This document shows, in pieces, positions 26,713-34,953 of a stretch of 64,000 nt of DNA (position 1 is its first letter; each line of letters starts with the position of its first letter). The notes under the pieces are model-generated. The model saw nothing but the letters and a program-made list of their open reading frames with translations. It was not told the origin of the DNA and made no database searches. The DNA comes from Actinomadura flavalba DSM 45200 (GTDB lineage Bacteria > Actinomycetota > Actinomycetes > Streptosporangiales > Streptosporangiaceae), in assembly GCF_000374305.1 (NCBI RefSeq), contig NZ_KB894100.1, positions 62,001 to 126,000 on the forward strand. Reading direction: 5' to 3'. Both the position numbers and the translations under genes were made by a program.

Positions 26713-26765
26713 TGGCGGCCGCCCGGTGCCGTCCCCTCCGGCGGCACCGGGCGGCGGGTCCTCGG

Positions 26766-27569
26766 TCAGCCGCCCAGCGGGGCGAACTGCCCGGCGGCGC
26801 GGCCCGGCCCGGCCGGTCCCCGGTACGCCTGGGCGATGTCCAGCCAGCGGTCGGCCTCGGCGCCCTCGGCACGGACGGCGACGTCGGCGCGGTGGCGGCG
26901 GCGCAGCACCAGCAGGCAGAAGTCGGCGGCCGGTCCGCTCACGCGGTTCGCGGCGTCCTGCGGCCCGAACTCCCACGGCGTCCCGGACGGCAGCATGATC
27001 TCCCAGCGGAACTCCTCCGCCGGGGGCGTCAGCCCGTGCGCCTCGTAGCCGAAGTCCTTGACGACGACGGCGAAGCCCACCAGGTGCTTGACCCGGTCGG
27101 TCCAGGTGCGCTGCACGCCGAGCGCGTCCAGCACGTCCTGGCCGTGCCCGATCAGCTCCATGATCCCCGCGCAGGCGAGGATCGCGGGCGGAAGCGGGCG
27201 CACCAGCCACGGCACCACCTGGTCCTGCGGGACGGCGCCGAGCGCCTTCACCGACGCCGCCAGCTCCGCCCGCCACCGCTCCAGCAGCCGCGCGGGCGGC
27301 TCGGCCAGGTACGGCGCCATCGCGCCGGCCACGTTGGCGTCGAAGTCGGGCCCGAGCCCGTCCACCATCGCCGTGAACGCCTCCGGCTCGGCGGCCGACA
27401 TCGCCGCCATCCGGAAGGTCGCGGCCATGTGGGCGACCTGGTGCGCGATCGTCCAGCCCGGCGCCGGGGTGGGCGTGGCCCAGGCGGCGTCGTCCAGCCC
27501 GGACAGGACCCGGTCGAGTTCCTCCCCCTCGGCGGCCAGATCGGCGTAGACCTCTTGGAGATCGGTCAC
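26766..27569 (-). CDS. TIGR03084-type DinB-fold protein (mycothiol-dependent isomerase family)
   Basis: A 267-residue protein with the MDMPI/DinB N-terminal domain: DAAWATPTPAPGWTIAHQVAHMA near residues 26-48, where conserved His residues bind metal, and IMELIGHGQDVLDALG near 136-151 with the third His. TIGR03084 proteins are thought to use mycothiol as cofactor. GTG 27569 is preceded by AAAGGAG. The gene is divergent from the SgcJ homologue and carries the shared regulatory element, so it belongs to the cluster. It may be a thiol-dependent isomerase or a resistance factor, since mycothiol can react with enediynes; that role is inference. Confidence 0.78.
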   Translation of the reverse strand: MTDLQEVYADLAAEGEELDRVLSGLDDAAWATPTPAPGWTIAHQVAHMAATFRMAAMSAAEPEAFTAMVDGLGPDFDANVAGAMAPYLAEPPARLLERWRAELAASVKALGAVPQDQVVPWLVRPLPPAILACAGIMELIGHGQDVLDALGVQRTWTDRVKHLVGFAVVVKDFGYEAHGLTPPAEEFRWEIMLPSGTPWEFGPQDAANRVSGPAADFCLLVLRRRHRADVAVRAEGAEADRWLDIAQAYRGPAGPGRAAGQFAPLGG

Positions 27570-27630
27570 GACCCTCTCCTTTCCAGAGTGCATTCCTGCC
27601 GAGAATGCTGGGCGAAATTCCACGGCCCGG

Positions 27631-27683
27631 CATCTCGCGATGTGCTGATCCGGAAATGGCACGGTGTGGCACGACGAAAGATG
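27631..27683. promoter_or_regulatory. Paired 16-bp cluster element, TIGR03084/SgcJ divergent region
   Basis: CATCTCGCGATGTGCT (27631-27646) faces the minus gene, 61 bp from its start. GGCACGACGAAAGATG (27668-27683) faces SgcJ, 71 bp from its start. Element centres are 37 bp apart. Confidence 0.65.
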
Positions 27684-27754
27684 CCGCGGACTTCCCCGGC
27701 GGGCCACGATGCCAGAGCGCGGACCGATCACCGATTTCCGTAGGAGGAGTCCCC

Positions 27755-28171
27755 ATGACCACCGACACGAGCGGAACGGCCGCCGACCAGGCCGCCGTCG
27801 TCCAGGCCCCGATGCGCATCATCGCCGCGTGGGAGGCCAACGACGCGACCGCGTTCGGTGCCGCCTGCACCGAGGACGCCACGATGATCCTGCCCGGTGA
27901 CGTCTGCCTGCGCGGCCGGGACGAGATCCGCGAGTACATGGCGGGCGAGTACGCCGGCAAGCTCAAGGGCACCCGCGTGACCGGCACCCCGCTCAGCCTG
28001 CGGTTCCCCGTCCCGGGCACCGCGATCATGGTCACCGAGGGCGGCGTGCTGCTCCCCGGCGAGACCGAGGTCTCGGCGCCGCAGGCGATCCGGGCGACGT
28101 GGGTGCTCGCCAAGGACGGCGACGACTGGCTGATCACCGCCTACCACAACAGCCCGCTGCACGTGGGATGA
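27755..28171 (+). CDS. sgcJ: SgcJ-family NTF2-like enediyne protein
   Basis: A 138-residue NTF2/SnoaL-like protein of the SgcJ/EcaC family: RIIAAWEANDATAFGAACTE at the start, then DATMILPGDVCLRGRDEIREY, and the C-terminal DDWLITAYHNSPLHVG. SgcJ and NCS-Orf16 are conserved in nine-membered enediyne clusters, and their structures show an NTF2 fold. They support PKSE-dependent enediyne core formation in a way not fully understood. Strong ribosome site TAGGAGGAG. The gene begins the plus-strand set that runs to the methyltransferase at 34139. Confidence 0.9.
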   Translation: MTTDTSGTAADQAAVVQAPMRIIAAWEANDATAFGAACTEDATMILPGDVCLRGRDEIREYMAGEYAGKLKGTRVTGTPLSLRFPVPGTAIMVTEGGVLLPGETEVSAPQAIRATWVLAKDGDDWLITAYHNSPLHVG

Positions 28172-28232
28172 GGCCGGGCGCGCGGCGGGCGCCCGCCCGC
28201 CGCGTCCCGCCTCCGGGGAAAGGGTCACTCGC

Positions 28233-29252
28233 ATGCTCGTCAGCGTCACCGGCGGAACCGGCCTGCTCGGCGGCCACACCGTCGCCGCACTGCTCCGGCG
28301 CGGGCACCGCGTCCGGCTGCTCGTCCGCGACGAGCACCGCGCCGCCCGCGCGCTCGCCGTCCTCGGCGTCAAGGACGACGAGGTCGAGCGGGTGACCGGC
28401 GACGTCACCGACCCCGGCGCCGCCGACCGGCTCGTGCGCGGCGCCGACGCCGTCCTGCACGCGGCGGGCGTCTACTCCTTCCACCCCCGGCGCCGGGCCG
28501 AGGTACGGCGCGTCAACGAGGCCGGGACGCGGCGGGTGCTCGACGCCGCCGTGGGCGCCGTCGCCGGGCCGATCGTCCACGTCTCCACGTTCGGCGTGCT
28601 GGAACCCGACGCCGCGCGGCGCGTCACGCCGGGCTCGCCGGTCGCCCGGCCGCGCGAGGCGTACCTGGCGTCCAAGGCCGCCGCCGACCGGGTCGCCCGC
28701 CGCCACCAGGACGCGGGCGCGCCCGTCACGATCACCTATCCGCCCGCGCTGCTCGGCCCCGCCGACCCGGCGCTCGGCGACCAGACCACCCGGCTGCGGG
28801 CGGTCCTGCGAGGACTGACGCCGCTGTGGCCCACCGGCGGCTTCCCCCTCGGGGACGTGCGGGACGCCGCCGAGACGCACGCGGACCTGCTCACCGGGGG
28901 GCCGCAGCCGGGTGCCCGCCACCTCACCCCCGGCCGGTACGTGCCGACCCACGCCTACCTGGCGGCGGTCCGCGCGGCCACCGGCCGGGCGCTGCCCGCG
29001 CTGCGGCTGCCCGCGCGGGCGCTGCTGCCCGCCGGAGTCCTCGCCGACACGGCCCAGCGCTGGTGGCCGTGGCACATCCCCGTCGAGTACGGGGCGCTGT
29101 ACGTGTGCGCCCGCGACGTGCGCACCCCCGCCGCCGACGGACGGCGGCCCCTCGCCGAGACCGTCGCCGACACCGTCGGCTGGCTGCACGGCGCCGGGCT
29201 GCTGACGGACCGGCAGGCGGGCACCGCGGCCGGACGGACCACGAAACGCTGA
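28233..29252 (+). CDS. Extended SDR, NAD(P)-dependent epimerase/reductase
   Basis: A 339-residue extended short-chain dehydrogenase. The cofactor motif TGGTGLLGG is at residues 6-14 and the catalytic Y-x-x-x-K is YLASK near residue 148. VHVSTFGVL supplies the Ser/Thr. It resembles dihydroflavonol reductase-like and 3-beta-HSD-like enzymes more than sugar epimerases. It could reduce a keto group on the core or a side acid. It lies 61 nt after SgcJ and 11 nt before the next gene, so co-transcription is likely. Confidence 0.82.
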   Translation: MLVSVTGGTGLLGGHTVAALLRRGHRVRLLVRDEHRAARALAVLGVKDDEVERVTGDVTDPGAADRLVRGADAVLHAAGVYSFHPRRRAEVRRVNEAGTRRVLDAAVGAVAGPIVHVSTFGVLEPDAARRVTPGSPVARPREAYLASKAAADRVARRHQDAGAPVTITYPPALLGPADPALGDQTTRLRAVLRGLTPLWPTGGFPLGDVRDAAETHADLLTGGPQPGARHLTPGRYVPTHAYLAAVRAATGRALPALRLPARALLPAGVLADTAQRWWPWHIPVEYGALYVCARDVRTPAADGRRPLAETVADTVGWLHGAGLLTDRQAGTAAGRTTKR

Positions 29253-29263
29253 GAGGAACGCGC

Positions 29264-29938
29264 ATGGAACCCGAGGCCCTCTACCGGCGCATCCGCGACG
29301 AGACGATCGAGATGCTCGCCCGCCGCACCACCGACGCCGACCGGACGGTGCCCGCCTGCCCCGAGTGGGACGTGCGCGACGTGCTCGGCCACGTCGTCGA
29401 CATCTGCGCGCGGGCGACCCGGCGGCTCACCGGCGGCCCCGAGCCCGCCGCCGTCCCGGCCGGGGGCGCGCCCGTCGCCGACCTGCTCGCCAAGTGGCGC
29501 CGCGACGGCGCGCTGCTCGACCGGCTGCTCGCCACCGGCGAGACGCGGCTCAGCCGCATCCTGGTGATGGACGCGTTCACGCACTGGCTCGACCTGCGGC
29601 AGTGCTTCGGGCTGCTCCCGCCCGCCGAGCACCCCGCCTACCTGCCGATGATCGAGGTCGTCATGGGCGGGTTCTCCGCCGAGGTCGCCGCCCGCGACCT
29701 GCCGCCGCTGCACGTCGTCACCGACGGCCGGGACTGGACGGCCGGGCGCGGCCAGGCCGCCGCGACGCTGTCCGCCGCGCCGCACGACCTGTTCCGGACG
29801 CTCACCGGCCGCCGCACCTTCGACCAGGTCGCCCGGCTCGCCTGGAGTACCGATCCCGCGCCGTGGCTGCCCGCCCTGACCTGGGGGCCGTTCACGCCGC
29901 CCGCCCGCGCCGCCGAGGAGGTCGTGCGGCCGGGCTGA
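29264..29938 (+). CDS. TIGR03083-type DinB-fold protein (maleylpyruvate isomerase family)
   Basis: A 224-residue protein with the MDMPI_N DinB fold: ADRTVPACPEWDVRDVLGHVVDI near residues 25-47 and VMDAFTHWLDLRQCFGL near 104-120, each giving a metal-binding His. It is the second protein of this type in the cluster (the other is at 26766-27569). These enzymes use mycothiol in several actinomycete reactions. Its location between an SDR and the esterase-like gene suggests a role in core modification or thiol-based self-protection; the substrate is unknown. Confidence 0.78.
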   Translation: MEPEALYRRIRDETIEMLARRTTDADRTVPACPEWDVRDVLGHVVDICARATRRLTGGPEPAAVPAGGAPVADLLAKWRRDGALLDRLLATGETRLSRILVMDAFTHWLDLRQCFGLLPPAEHPAYLPMIEVVMGGFSAEVAARDLPPLHVVTDGRDWTAGRGQAAATLSAAPHDLFRTLTGRRTFDQVARLAWSTDPAPWLPALTWGPFTPPARAAEEVVRPG

Positions 29939-29959
29939 GGACCGCGCGGACGGCAGCGG

Positions 29960-29975
29960 CGCACGGTCGAAGAAG
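29960..29975 (+). promoter_or_regulatory. Possible single copy of the 16-bp cluster element before the esterase-like gene
   Basis: CGCAC-N5-AAGAAG reads toward the gene at 30070, 94 bp away. Both variant positions (A for G, A for T) also occur in stronger copies at 47343 and 57027. No opposed partner is seen, which fits a unidirectional promoter. Confidence 0.4.
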
Positions 29976-30069
29976 CCGGTCGCGGCGCGGCGTACGACAC
30001 TGGTGCTCGTTGATCGGGCGGCGTGTCCGAAGGGGACCGTCCGGATCGGTCTACAGGGAGCGATACGCC

Positions 30070-31752
30070 ATGTTCAGCCGCTTGCGCACCCGTCTACGTC
30101 GCCGATCACCCCGGACGGCCGCCGTTACGGCCATCTCGGCCGCCTGTCTGCCGCTCGCCGCGTTCGGTGCCGGGGCGGTCGCCGTCCCGGCCGCCGCCGC
30201 GGCGCCCGCGTCCGGGCAGGCCGTCGTGCGGACCGACCGCGGGCCCGTCCGCGGCCTGCTCACCGCCGACCGCCGCGACTTCCTCGGCATCCCCTACGCG
30301 GCGCCGCCCGTCGGCGCGCTGCGCTGGGCGTCGCCCGTTCAGCACGCCCGGTGGAGCGCTCCGCGCGACGCCACCCGCCCCGGCCCCATCTGCGCGCAGC
30401 TCGAACTGCCGCCGTCGGTGGCGGGGGAGGCCGAGGACTGCCTGTTCCTCAACGTCACCACGCCGCGCAGGCCCGCCGCGCGCAAGCTGCCCGTCATCGT
30501 GTTCCTGCACGGCGGCGGGTTCAGCGCCGGAGCGGGCACCGAGACCCGCGCGACCGAGCTGGCCTCGCGCGGCCAGGCCGTCGTCGTGACGATCAACTAC
30601 CGGCTCGGCGTCTTCGGCTTCCTCGCCCACCCCGCGCTGGACGGCGGCGCCGCCCGGATGCGGTCGGGCAACTTCGGGCTGGAGGACCAGCAGCACGCGC
30701 TGCGCTGGGTCCGCCGCAACGCCGCCGCGTTCGGCGGCGACGCCGGGAACGTCACGCTGTCGGGGCAGTGGTCGGGCGGCAAGGGCGTCTGCGTGCAGAT
30801 GACCTCGCCGTCGGCGGCCGGGCTCTTTCAGCGCGCCATCACGATGAGCAACCCGTGCCTCCTGCACCGGGTGCCCGAGGCCGACGGCTCCTACGACCCG
30901 ACCCCGCTCGGCATGCCGCGCCCCCGCGCCGAGGCCGAGGCGCAGGGTAGGGAACTGGCCGCCGAACTCGGCTGCACCGACGCGCGCAAGGTCGCCGCGT
31001 GCCTGCGCGCCAAGCCGACCAAGCTGCTCCTCGACACCGCCGAGCCGCTGACGTACAACCCGGTGCACGGCGGCGGGGGAGTGCTGCCCGGCGACCCGAT
31101 CAAGGCGTTCCGGGAGGGCCGCGTCCACCGCGTCCCGCTGCTGATGGGCGTCAACCGCGACGCCTACCGCACCTCCGAGGCGTTCCTGGAGGTGTGGGGC
31201 TTCGGCAAGCTCACCCCCGAGAAGTACGTCGAGCGCGTGCACAACTTCGTCGGGCCCGAGCGCGCCGCCGAGGTGCTGCGCCGCTACCCGCTCGACAAGT
31301 ACGAGGCGCCCTCGGTGGCCTGGTCGGCGCTGACGACCGACGCGCTGCTCGTCCGGCCCATGCTCGACACCACCCGCGCCCTCGCCCGGGTCCTGCCCGT
31401 CTACGGGTACGAGTTCGCCGACCGCACCGCGCCCTGGTACTCCAACGTCGACGAGCCGAGCTTCTCCACCGGCGCCTACCAGGACGCCGAACTCCAGTAC
31501 CTCTTCGCGACCGAGTTCTTCGAGGGCCGCGTCCTGAACCCGGCCCAGCTCAAGCTGTCCCGGTCGATGATCGGCTACTTCACCCGGTTCGCCGCGCGCG
31601 GCAACCCCAACGCGCCCGGCCTGCCCGCCTGGCCCGCCGCCAACCGGCACCCCGACCGCGCGCAGGTCCTCGCCACCGGCCACGGCGGCATCCGCTCCGC
31701 CGACATCGGCCGCGCCCACCAGTACGACTTCTGGCGCACCGTCGACTACTGA
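30070..31752 (+). CDS. Secreted carboxylesterase-fold protein with replaced catalytic triad
   Basis: A 560-residue type B carboxylesterase fold with a signal peptide (RRRSPRTAAVTAISAACLPL, cleavage near the A-A-A-A-P at about 45), so it is exported. EDCLFLNVTTP, the oxyanion loop FLHGGGFSAG and NYRLGVFGFL are all conserved. However, the nucleophile elbow, normally G-E-S-A-G-G, is GQWSGG (232-237), putting Trp where the Ser should be. The acid position is Ala365 (GVNRDAY), and the His position is Gln471 (GAYQDAELQ). The protein is therefore unlikely to be a normal esterase. It might bind the enediyne outside the cell or use the fold for another reaction. Confidence 0.85.
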   Translation: MFSRLRTRLRRRSPRTAAVTAISAACLPLAAFGAGAVAVPAAAAAPASGQAVVRTDRGPVRGLLTADRRDFLGIPYAAPPVGALRWASPVQHARWSAPRDATRPGPICAQLELPPSVAGEAEDCLFLNVTTPRRPAARKLPVIVFLHGGGFSAGAGTETRATELASRGQAVVVTINYRLGVFGFLAHPALDGGAARMRSGNFGLEDQQHALRWVRRNAAAFGGDAGNVTLSGQWSGGKGVCVQMTSPSAAGLFQRAITMSNPCLLHRVPEADGSYDPTPLGMPRPRAEAEAQGRELAAELGCTDARKVAACLRAKPTKLLLDTAEPLTYNPVHGGGGVLPGDPIKAFREGRVHRVPLLMGVNRDAYRTSEAFLEVWGFGKLTPEKYVERVHNFVGPERAAEVLRRYPLDKYEAPSVAWSALTTDALLVRPMLDTTRALARVLPVYGYEFADRTAPWYSNVDEPSFSTGAYQDAELQYLFATEFFEGRVLNPAQLKLSRSMIGYFTRFAARGNPNAPGLPAWPAANRHPDRAQVLATGHGGIRSADIGRAHQYDFWRTVDY

Positions 31753-31794
31753 CCGTTCACTGCCGCCGTCACGCGGCCAGCGAAAGGAACCTCC

Positions 31795-33405
31795 ATGGAG
31801 GCAGTGAGCACCGGCGGACCCCCCGTCCGCTCCGGCCGTCGCGAGACCGCCGGACTCCTGGTGCTGGGACTCCCCACCCTGCTCATCGCACTCGACAGCT
31901 CCATCGTCTACCTCGCCCTGCCGCGCATCGCGGTGGACCTACGCGCCGGGAGCGTGCAGCAGCTCTGGATCGCCGACATCAGCGTGTTCGTCATGGCGGG
32001 CCTGCTCGTCACGGCGGGCGCGCTCGGGGACCGCATCGGACGGCGGCGCCTGCTCGTCGGCGCCTCGATCGCCCTGGCGGGCGCCTCCCTGCTCGCCGCC
32101 TACGCCCCCAGCCCCGAAACGCTCATCGCCGCGCGCGCCCTGGTCGGCGCGGCGTCGGCGGCGCTGCTGCCGTCGATCATGGGGTTGATCCGCGTCATGT
32201 TCCCCGACGCCCGGCGGCACGCCCGCGCCATCGCGGTCTGGATGGGCTGCTTCATGCTCGGCGCCTCCCTCGGCCCGGTCGCGGGCGGCGCCGTCCTGGA
32301 CCACCTGTGGTGGGGATCGGTGTTCCTGCTCAACGTGCCGGTCGTCGCCCTGCTCGTCCCGCTCGCCCTCACCGTGCTGCCCGAGCGGCGCGAGGACGGC
32401 GCGCGGCGGCTGCACCTGCCCAGCGTCGTGCTGTCGCTGGCGACCGTGCTGCCGCTCGTCTACGGGTTCAAGGAGATCGCCCGGGAGGAGGCCGCGACGG
32501 CGCCCGCCCTGCTCGCCCTGGTGGCGGGCGCGGCGTGCGGGGCGGCGTTCGTGATCGTCCAGCGGCGCCTGGAGCGGCCGCTGCTCGACCTGCGGCTGTT
32601 CCGGAACCGGACGCTGCGCGCCGCGATCTCGCTGACGACCGTCGCCGGGCTGCTCGTCGGCGTCCAGATCTTCGTGCAGCTCTACCTCCAGCTCGTCGAG
32701 GGCATGACGCCGTTCCGGACGGCCGTGTGGCTGCTGCCGTCCACGTTCGCGACGGTCATCGCGCTCCAGTTCGTCCCGTCGCTGACGCGCCGGTTCCGGC
32801 CCGGGCCGACGATCGGCGCGGGCCTGGTCGTCGTGGCCGCCGGATACGCGCTGATCGTCCTGGTCCAGGACGCCGGGCAGCGGCCGCTGCTCATGGCCGG
32901 GCTCGTCGTCGCGGGCCTCGGCATCGGGCCGCTGTCGGCGTCGGCCGCGCACCTGGTGCTGCGCTCGGCCCCGGCCGAACGGGCGGGCTCGGCCGCCTCG
33001 CTCAACGAGACCGCCGGGCAGCTCGGCATCGCCGCCGGGATCGCCGTCCTCGGCACGATCGGCACGGCCGTCTACCGTGGCGGCATGGACGTGCTGCCGG
33101 CGAGCGTTCCCGCCGAGGCCGCCGCCGCGGCCCGCGACGGCATCGTGGGCGCGGCGACGACCGCGCCGACGCTGCCCCCCGCGACCGCCGCCGACCTGAT
33201 GGCGCGGGCCGGAGAGGCGCTGGCGTCGAGCCTGTCCGCCGTCGCGGTGATCTGCGTCGTGCTCGCCCTCGCGGGCGCCGCCGTCGCGGCCCTCGGGCTG
33301 CGCCACGAACCGCCCGTCGGGTCCGCGCCGGAGGCCGGGCCTCCGGCCGAACCCGTGCACGCCCCCGCACCCGCACCCGCACTGGAGAAGGAGAGCCCGT
33401 CATGA
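31795..33405 (+). CDS. MFS drug exporter, DHA2 family (14 TM)
   Basis: A 536-residue major facilitator of the EmrB/QacA (DHA2) type with about 14 hydrophobic segments. Motif A-like GDRIGRRRLLVGAS is near residues 79-92, and the segment LDSSIVYLALPRIAVDL in TM1 is typical of the family. Enediyne clusters usually carry one or more of these exporters (SgcB in C-1027) for efflux and self-protection. The stop overlaps the next gene's ATG (ATGA). A second DHA2 exporter lies at 60145-61791. Confidence 0.9.
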   Translation: MEAVSTGGPPVRSGRRETAGLLVLGLPTLLIALDSSIVYLALPRIAVDLRAGSVQQLWIADISVFVMAGLLVTAGALGDRIGRRRLLVGASIALAGASLLAAYAPSPETLIAARALVGAASAALLPSIMGLIRVMFPDARRHARAIAVWMGCFMLGASLGPVAGGAVLDHLWWGSVFLLNVPVVALLVPLALTVLPERREDGARRLHLPSVVLSLATVLPLVYGFKEIAREEAATAPALLALVAGAACGAAFVIVQRRLERPLLDLRLFRNRTLRAAISLTTVAGLLVGVQIFVQLYLQLVEGMTPFRTAVWLLPSTFATVIALQFVPSLTRRFRPGPTIGAGLVVVAAGYALIVLVQDAGQRPLLMAGLVVAGLGIGPLSASAAHLVLRSAPAERAGSAASLNETAGQLGIAAGIAVLGTIGTAVYRGGMDVLPASVPAEAAAAARDGIVGAATTAPTLPPATAADLMARAGEALASSLSAVAVICVVLALAGAAVAALGLRHEPPVGSAPEAGPPAEPVHAPAPAPALEKESPS

Positions 33406-34139
33406 ACGAACTCGGCCTCGTGATCGGCCGCCAGACCCTCGGCGTGCTCGGCCACCGCGAACCGCAGACCTTCACCCTGCTCGACCGCGAGTGGGAGAAG
33501 TTCGGTGAGGTCTTCGGCGGCGGCGACTACCTGGAGCCGACCGGCTGGTTCACCTCGCTGCTGCCCTTCGAGGGCTGCCGCCGCTTCCTGGAGATGGGCT
33601 GCGGCGCCGGGGTCACCGCCGTCATGGCGGCGCTCTCGGGCGTGCCGGAGGTGACCGCCTGCGACATCAACCCGGCGGCGGCCCGCAACGCCGCCGCCAA
33701 CGCCGAGCGGCACGGCGTCGGTGACCGCGTCCGCGCGCTGGAGAGCGACCTGTTCGCCGCCGTCCCGGCCGGTGAGACGTTCGACCTCATCTTCTGGAAC
33801 TCGCCGTTCATCGAGGGCCCCGAGGGGACGCCGGCGTCGTACGAGGAGTACGCCGTCTTCGACCCCGGCTACGCCATGCACCGCGCGTTCTTCGCCGAGG
33901 CCCCGTCCCGGCTGACCGAAACCGGCCGCGTGTTCCTCGGTTTCAGCACCGCCGTGGGCGACCTGGACCGGCTGCTGTCCTTCGGGCACGCCGCCGGACT
34001 GGCCGGACGGGTCGCCGAACAGCTCGTCACCGAGGTGCCGCACGCCGCGATGGGCACCGACCCCGCGTTCGCCGCGCACGCCGACGACGCCGGGAACCTC
34101 CACCTCGACCTGACACTTCTGGAGTTCCGGCGCGAGTGA
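33402..34139 (+). CDS. Class I SAM methyltransferase (PrmC/MTS-like)
   Basis: A 245-residue methyltransferase. The SAM motif FLEMGCGAGVTAVMAAL is at about residues 63-79, ACDINPAAARNAA follows as the acidic motif II, and IFWNSPFI near 130 corresponds to the N-P-P-Y motif of HemK/MTS enzymes, here N-S-P-F. Such enzymes methylate amide N, ring N or carboxylate groups. Coupled to the MFS exporter by ATGA overlap. The target is unknown; N- or O-methylation of a small molecule in the pathway is likely. Confidence 0.8.
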   Translation: MNELGLVIGRQTLGVLGHREPQTFTLLDREWEKFGEVFGGGDYLEPTGWFTSLLPFEGCRRFLEMGCGAGVTAVMAALSGVPEVTACDINPAAARNAAANAERHGVGDRVRALESDLFAAVPAGETFDLIFWNSPFIEGPEGTPASYEEYAVFDPGYAMHRAFFAEAPSRLTETGRVFLGFSTAVGDLDRLLSFGHAAGLAGRVAEQLVTEVPHAAMGTDPAFAAHADDAGNLHLDLTLLEFRRE

Positions 34140-34200
34140 GCGGACAGGAGGGGCACGGGTGCGCTTGGCTGGGAACCCCACCGCTCCCAGGAGGTCACCC

Positions 34201-34953
34201 GTGCTTCTCCAAGGTCGCAACGCCATCGTGTACGGAGGCGGCGGACTCGTCGGCGGCGCCATGGCCCGTGGCTTCGCCGGCGCCGGCGCCCGCGTCCACC
34301 TGGCCGGACGGACGGCCGCCACCCTCGACAAGGTCGCCTCGGACATCCGCTCCGCCGGTGGCGCCGCCGAGACCGTCGTCCTCGACGCGCTGGACGCCGA
34401 GCAGGTCGACGCGCACGCCGACGCCGTCCAGCGCGAGTTCGGCAGCCTGGACATCTCCGCCAACGTCATCTCGGTCGGTGACATCCAGGGCACCCCGCTC
34501 GCGGAGATGGACGTCGAGGACTTCCTCGCGCCGGTGCACAACGCCACCCGCTCGACGTTCCTCACCACGCGCGCCGCGTCCCGGCACATGATCCCGCAGG
34601 GGTCCGGCGTCATCCTCACGTTCGGCGGCGGCGGGCACAACGAGCCCGTCCACGACTACAGCATCGGCGGCTTCTACGTGGCGATGGCCGCGCTGGACGC
34701 GATGCGCCGCCAGCTCGCCGCCGAACTCGGCAAGAACGGCATCCGCGTCGTCACGCTGCACAGCGGCGGGCTGCCCGAGAGCCTGCCCGACGACGAGAAG
34801 GAGATAGCCGAGGGCCTCGTCGAGGGCACCCTGCTCGGCCGGGCCGCCGACCTGACCGACGTCGGCAACGTCGCGGTCTTCGCCGCGTCCGACCTGGCCC
34901 GCTCGATCACCGGCGCCTCGATCAACATCACGGCGGGCGCCGAGACCGACTAG
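34201..34953 (+). CDS. SDR-fold protein lacking the catalytic Tyr and Lys
   Basis: A 250-residue classical SDR fold. The cofactor loop YGGGGLVGGAMARGFA is at residues 11-26 and AGASINITAGAE at the end fits SDRs. The active-site segment, normally Y-x-x-x-K, aligns as G-F-Y-V-A-M-A-A-L (156-164): Phe158 takes the Tyr place (Tyr159 is next to it) and Met162 the Lys place. The usual Ser is in a TFGGGG segment. It may be a non-reductive or binding SDR, or use a shifted Tyr. GTG 34201 has an AGGAGG site. It converges on RmlA, with stops sharing the tetranucleotide CTAG at 34950-34953. Confidence 0.75.
   Translation: MLLQGRNAIVYGGGGLVGGAMARGFAGAGARVHLAGRTAATLDKVASDIRSAGGAAETVVLDALDAEQVDAHADAVQREFGSLDISANVISVGDIQGTPLAEMDVEDFLAPVHNATRSTFLTTRAASRHMIPQGSGVILTFGGGGHNEPVHDYSIGGFYVAMAALDAMRRQLAAELGKNGIRVVTLHSGGLPESLPDDEKEIAEGLVEGTLLGRAADLTDVGNVAVFAASDLARSITGASINITAGAETD

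Noticed and set aside
28233..29252. SDR as a dTDP-glucose 4,6-dehydratase
   Set aside because: It lacks the dehydratase Asp-Glu pair next to the active site and is closer to dihydroflavonol reductase-like enzymes.
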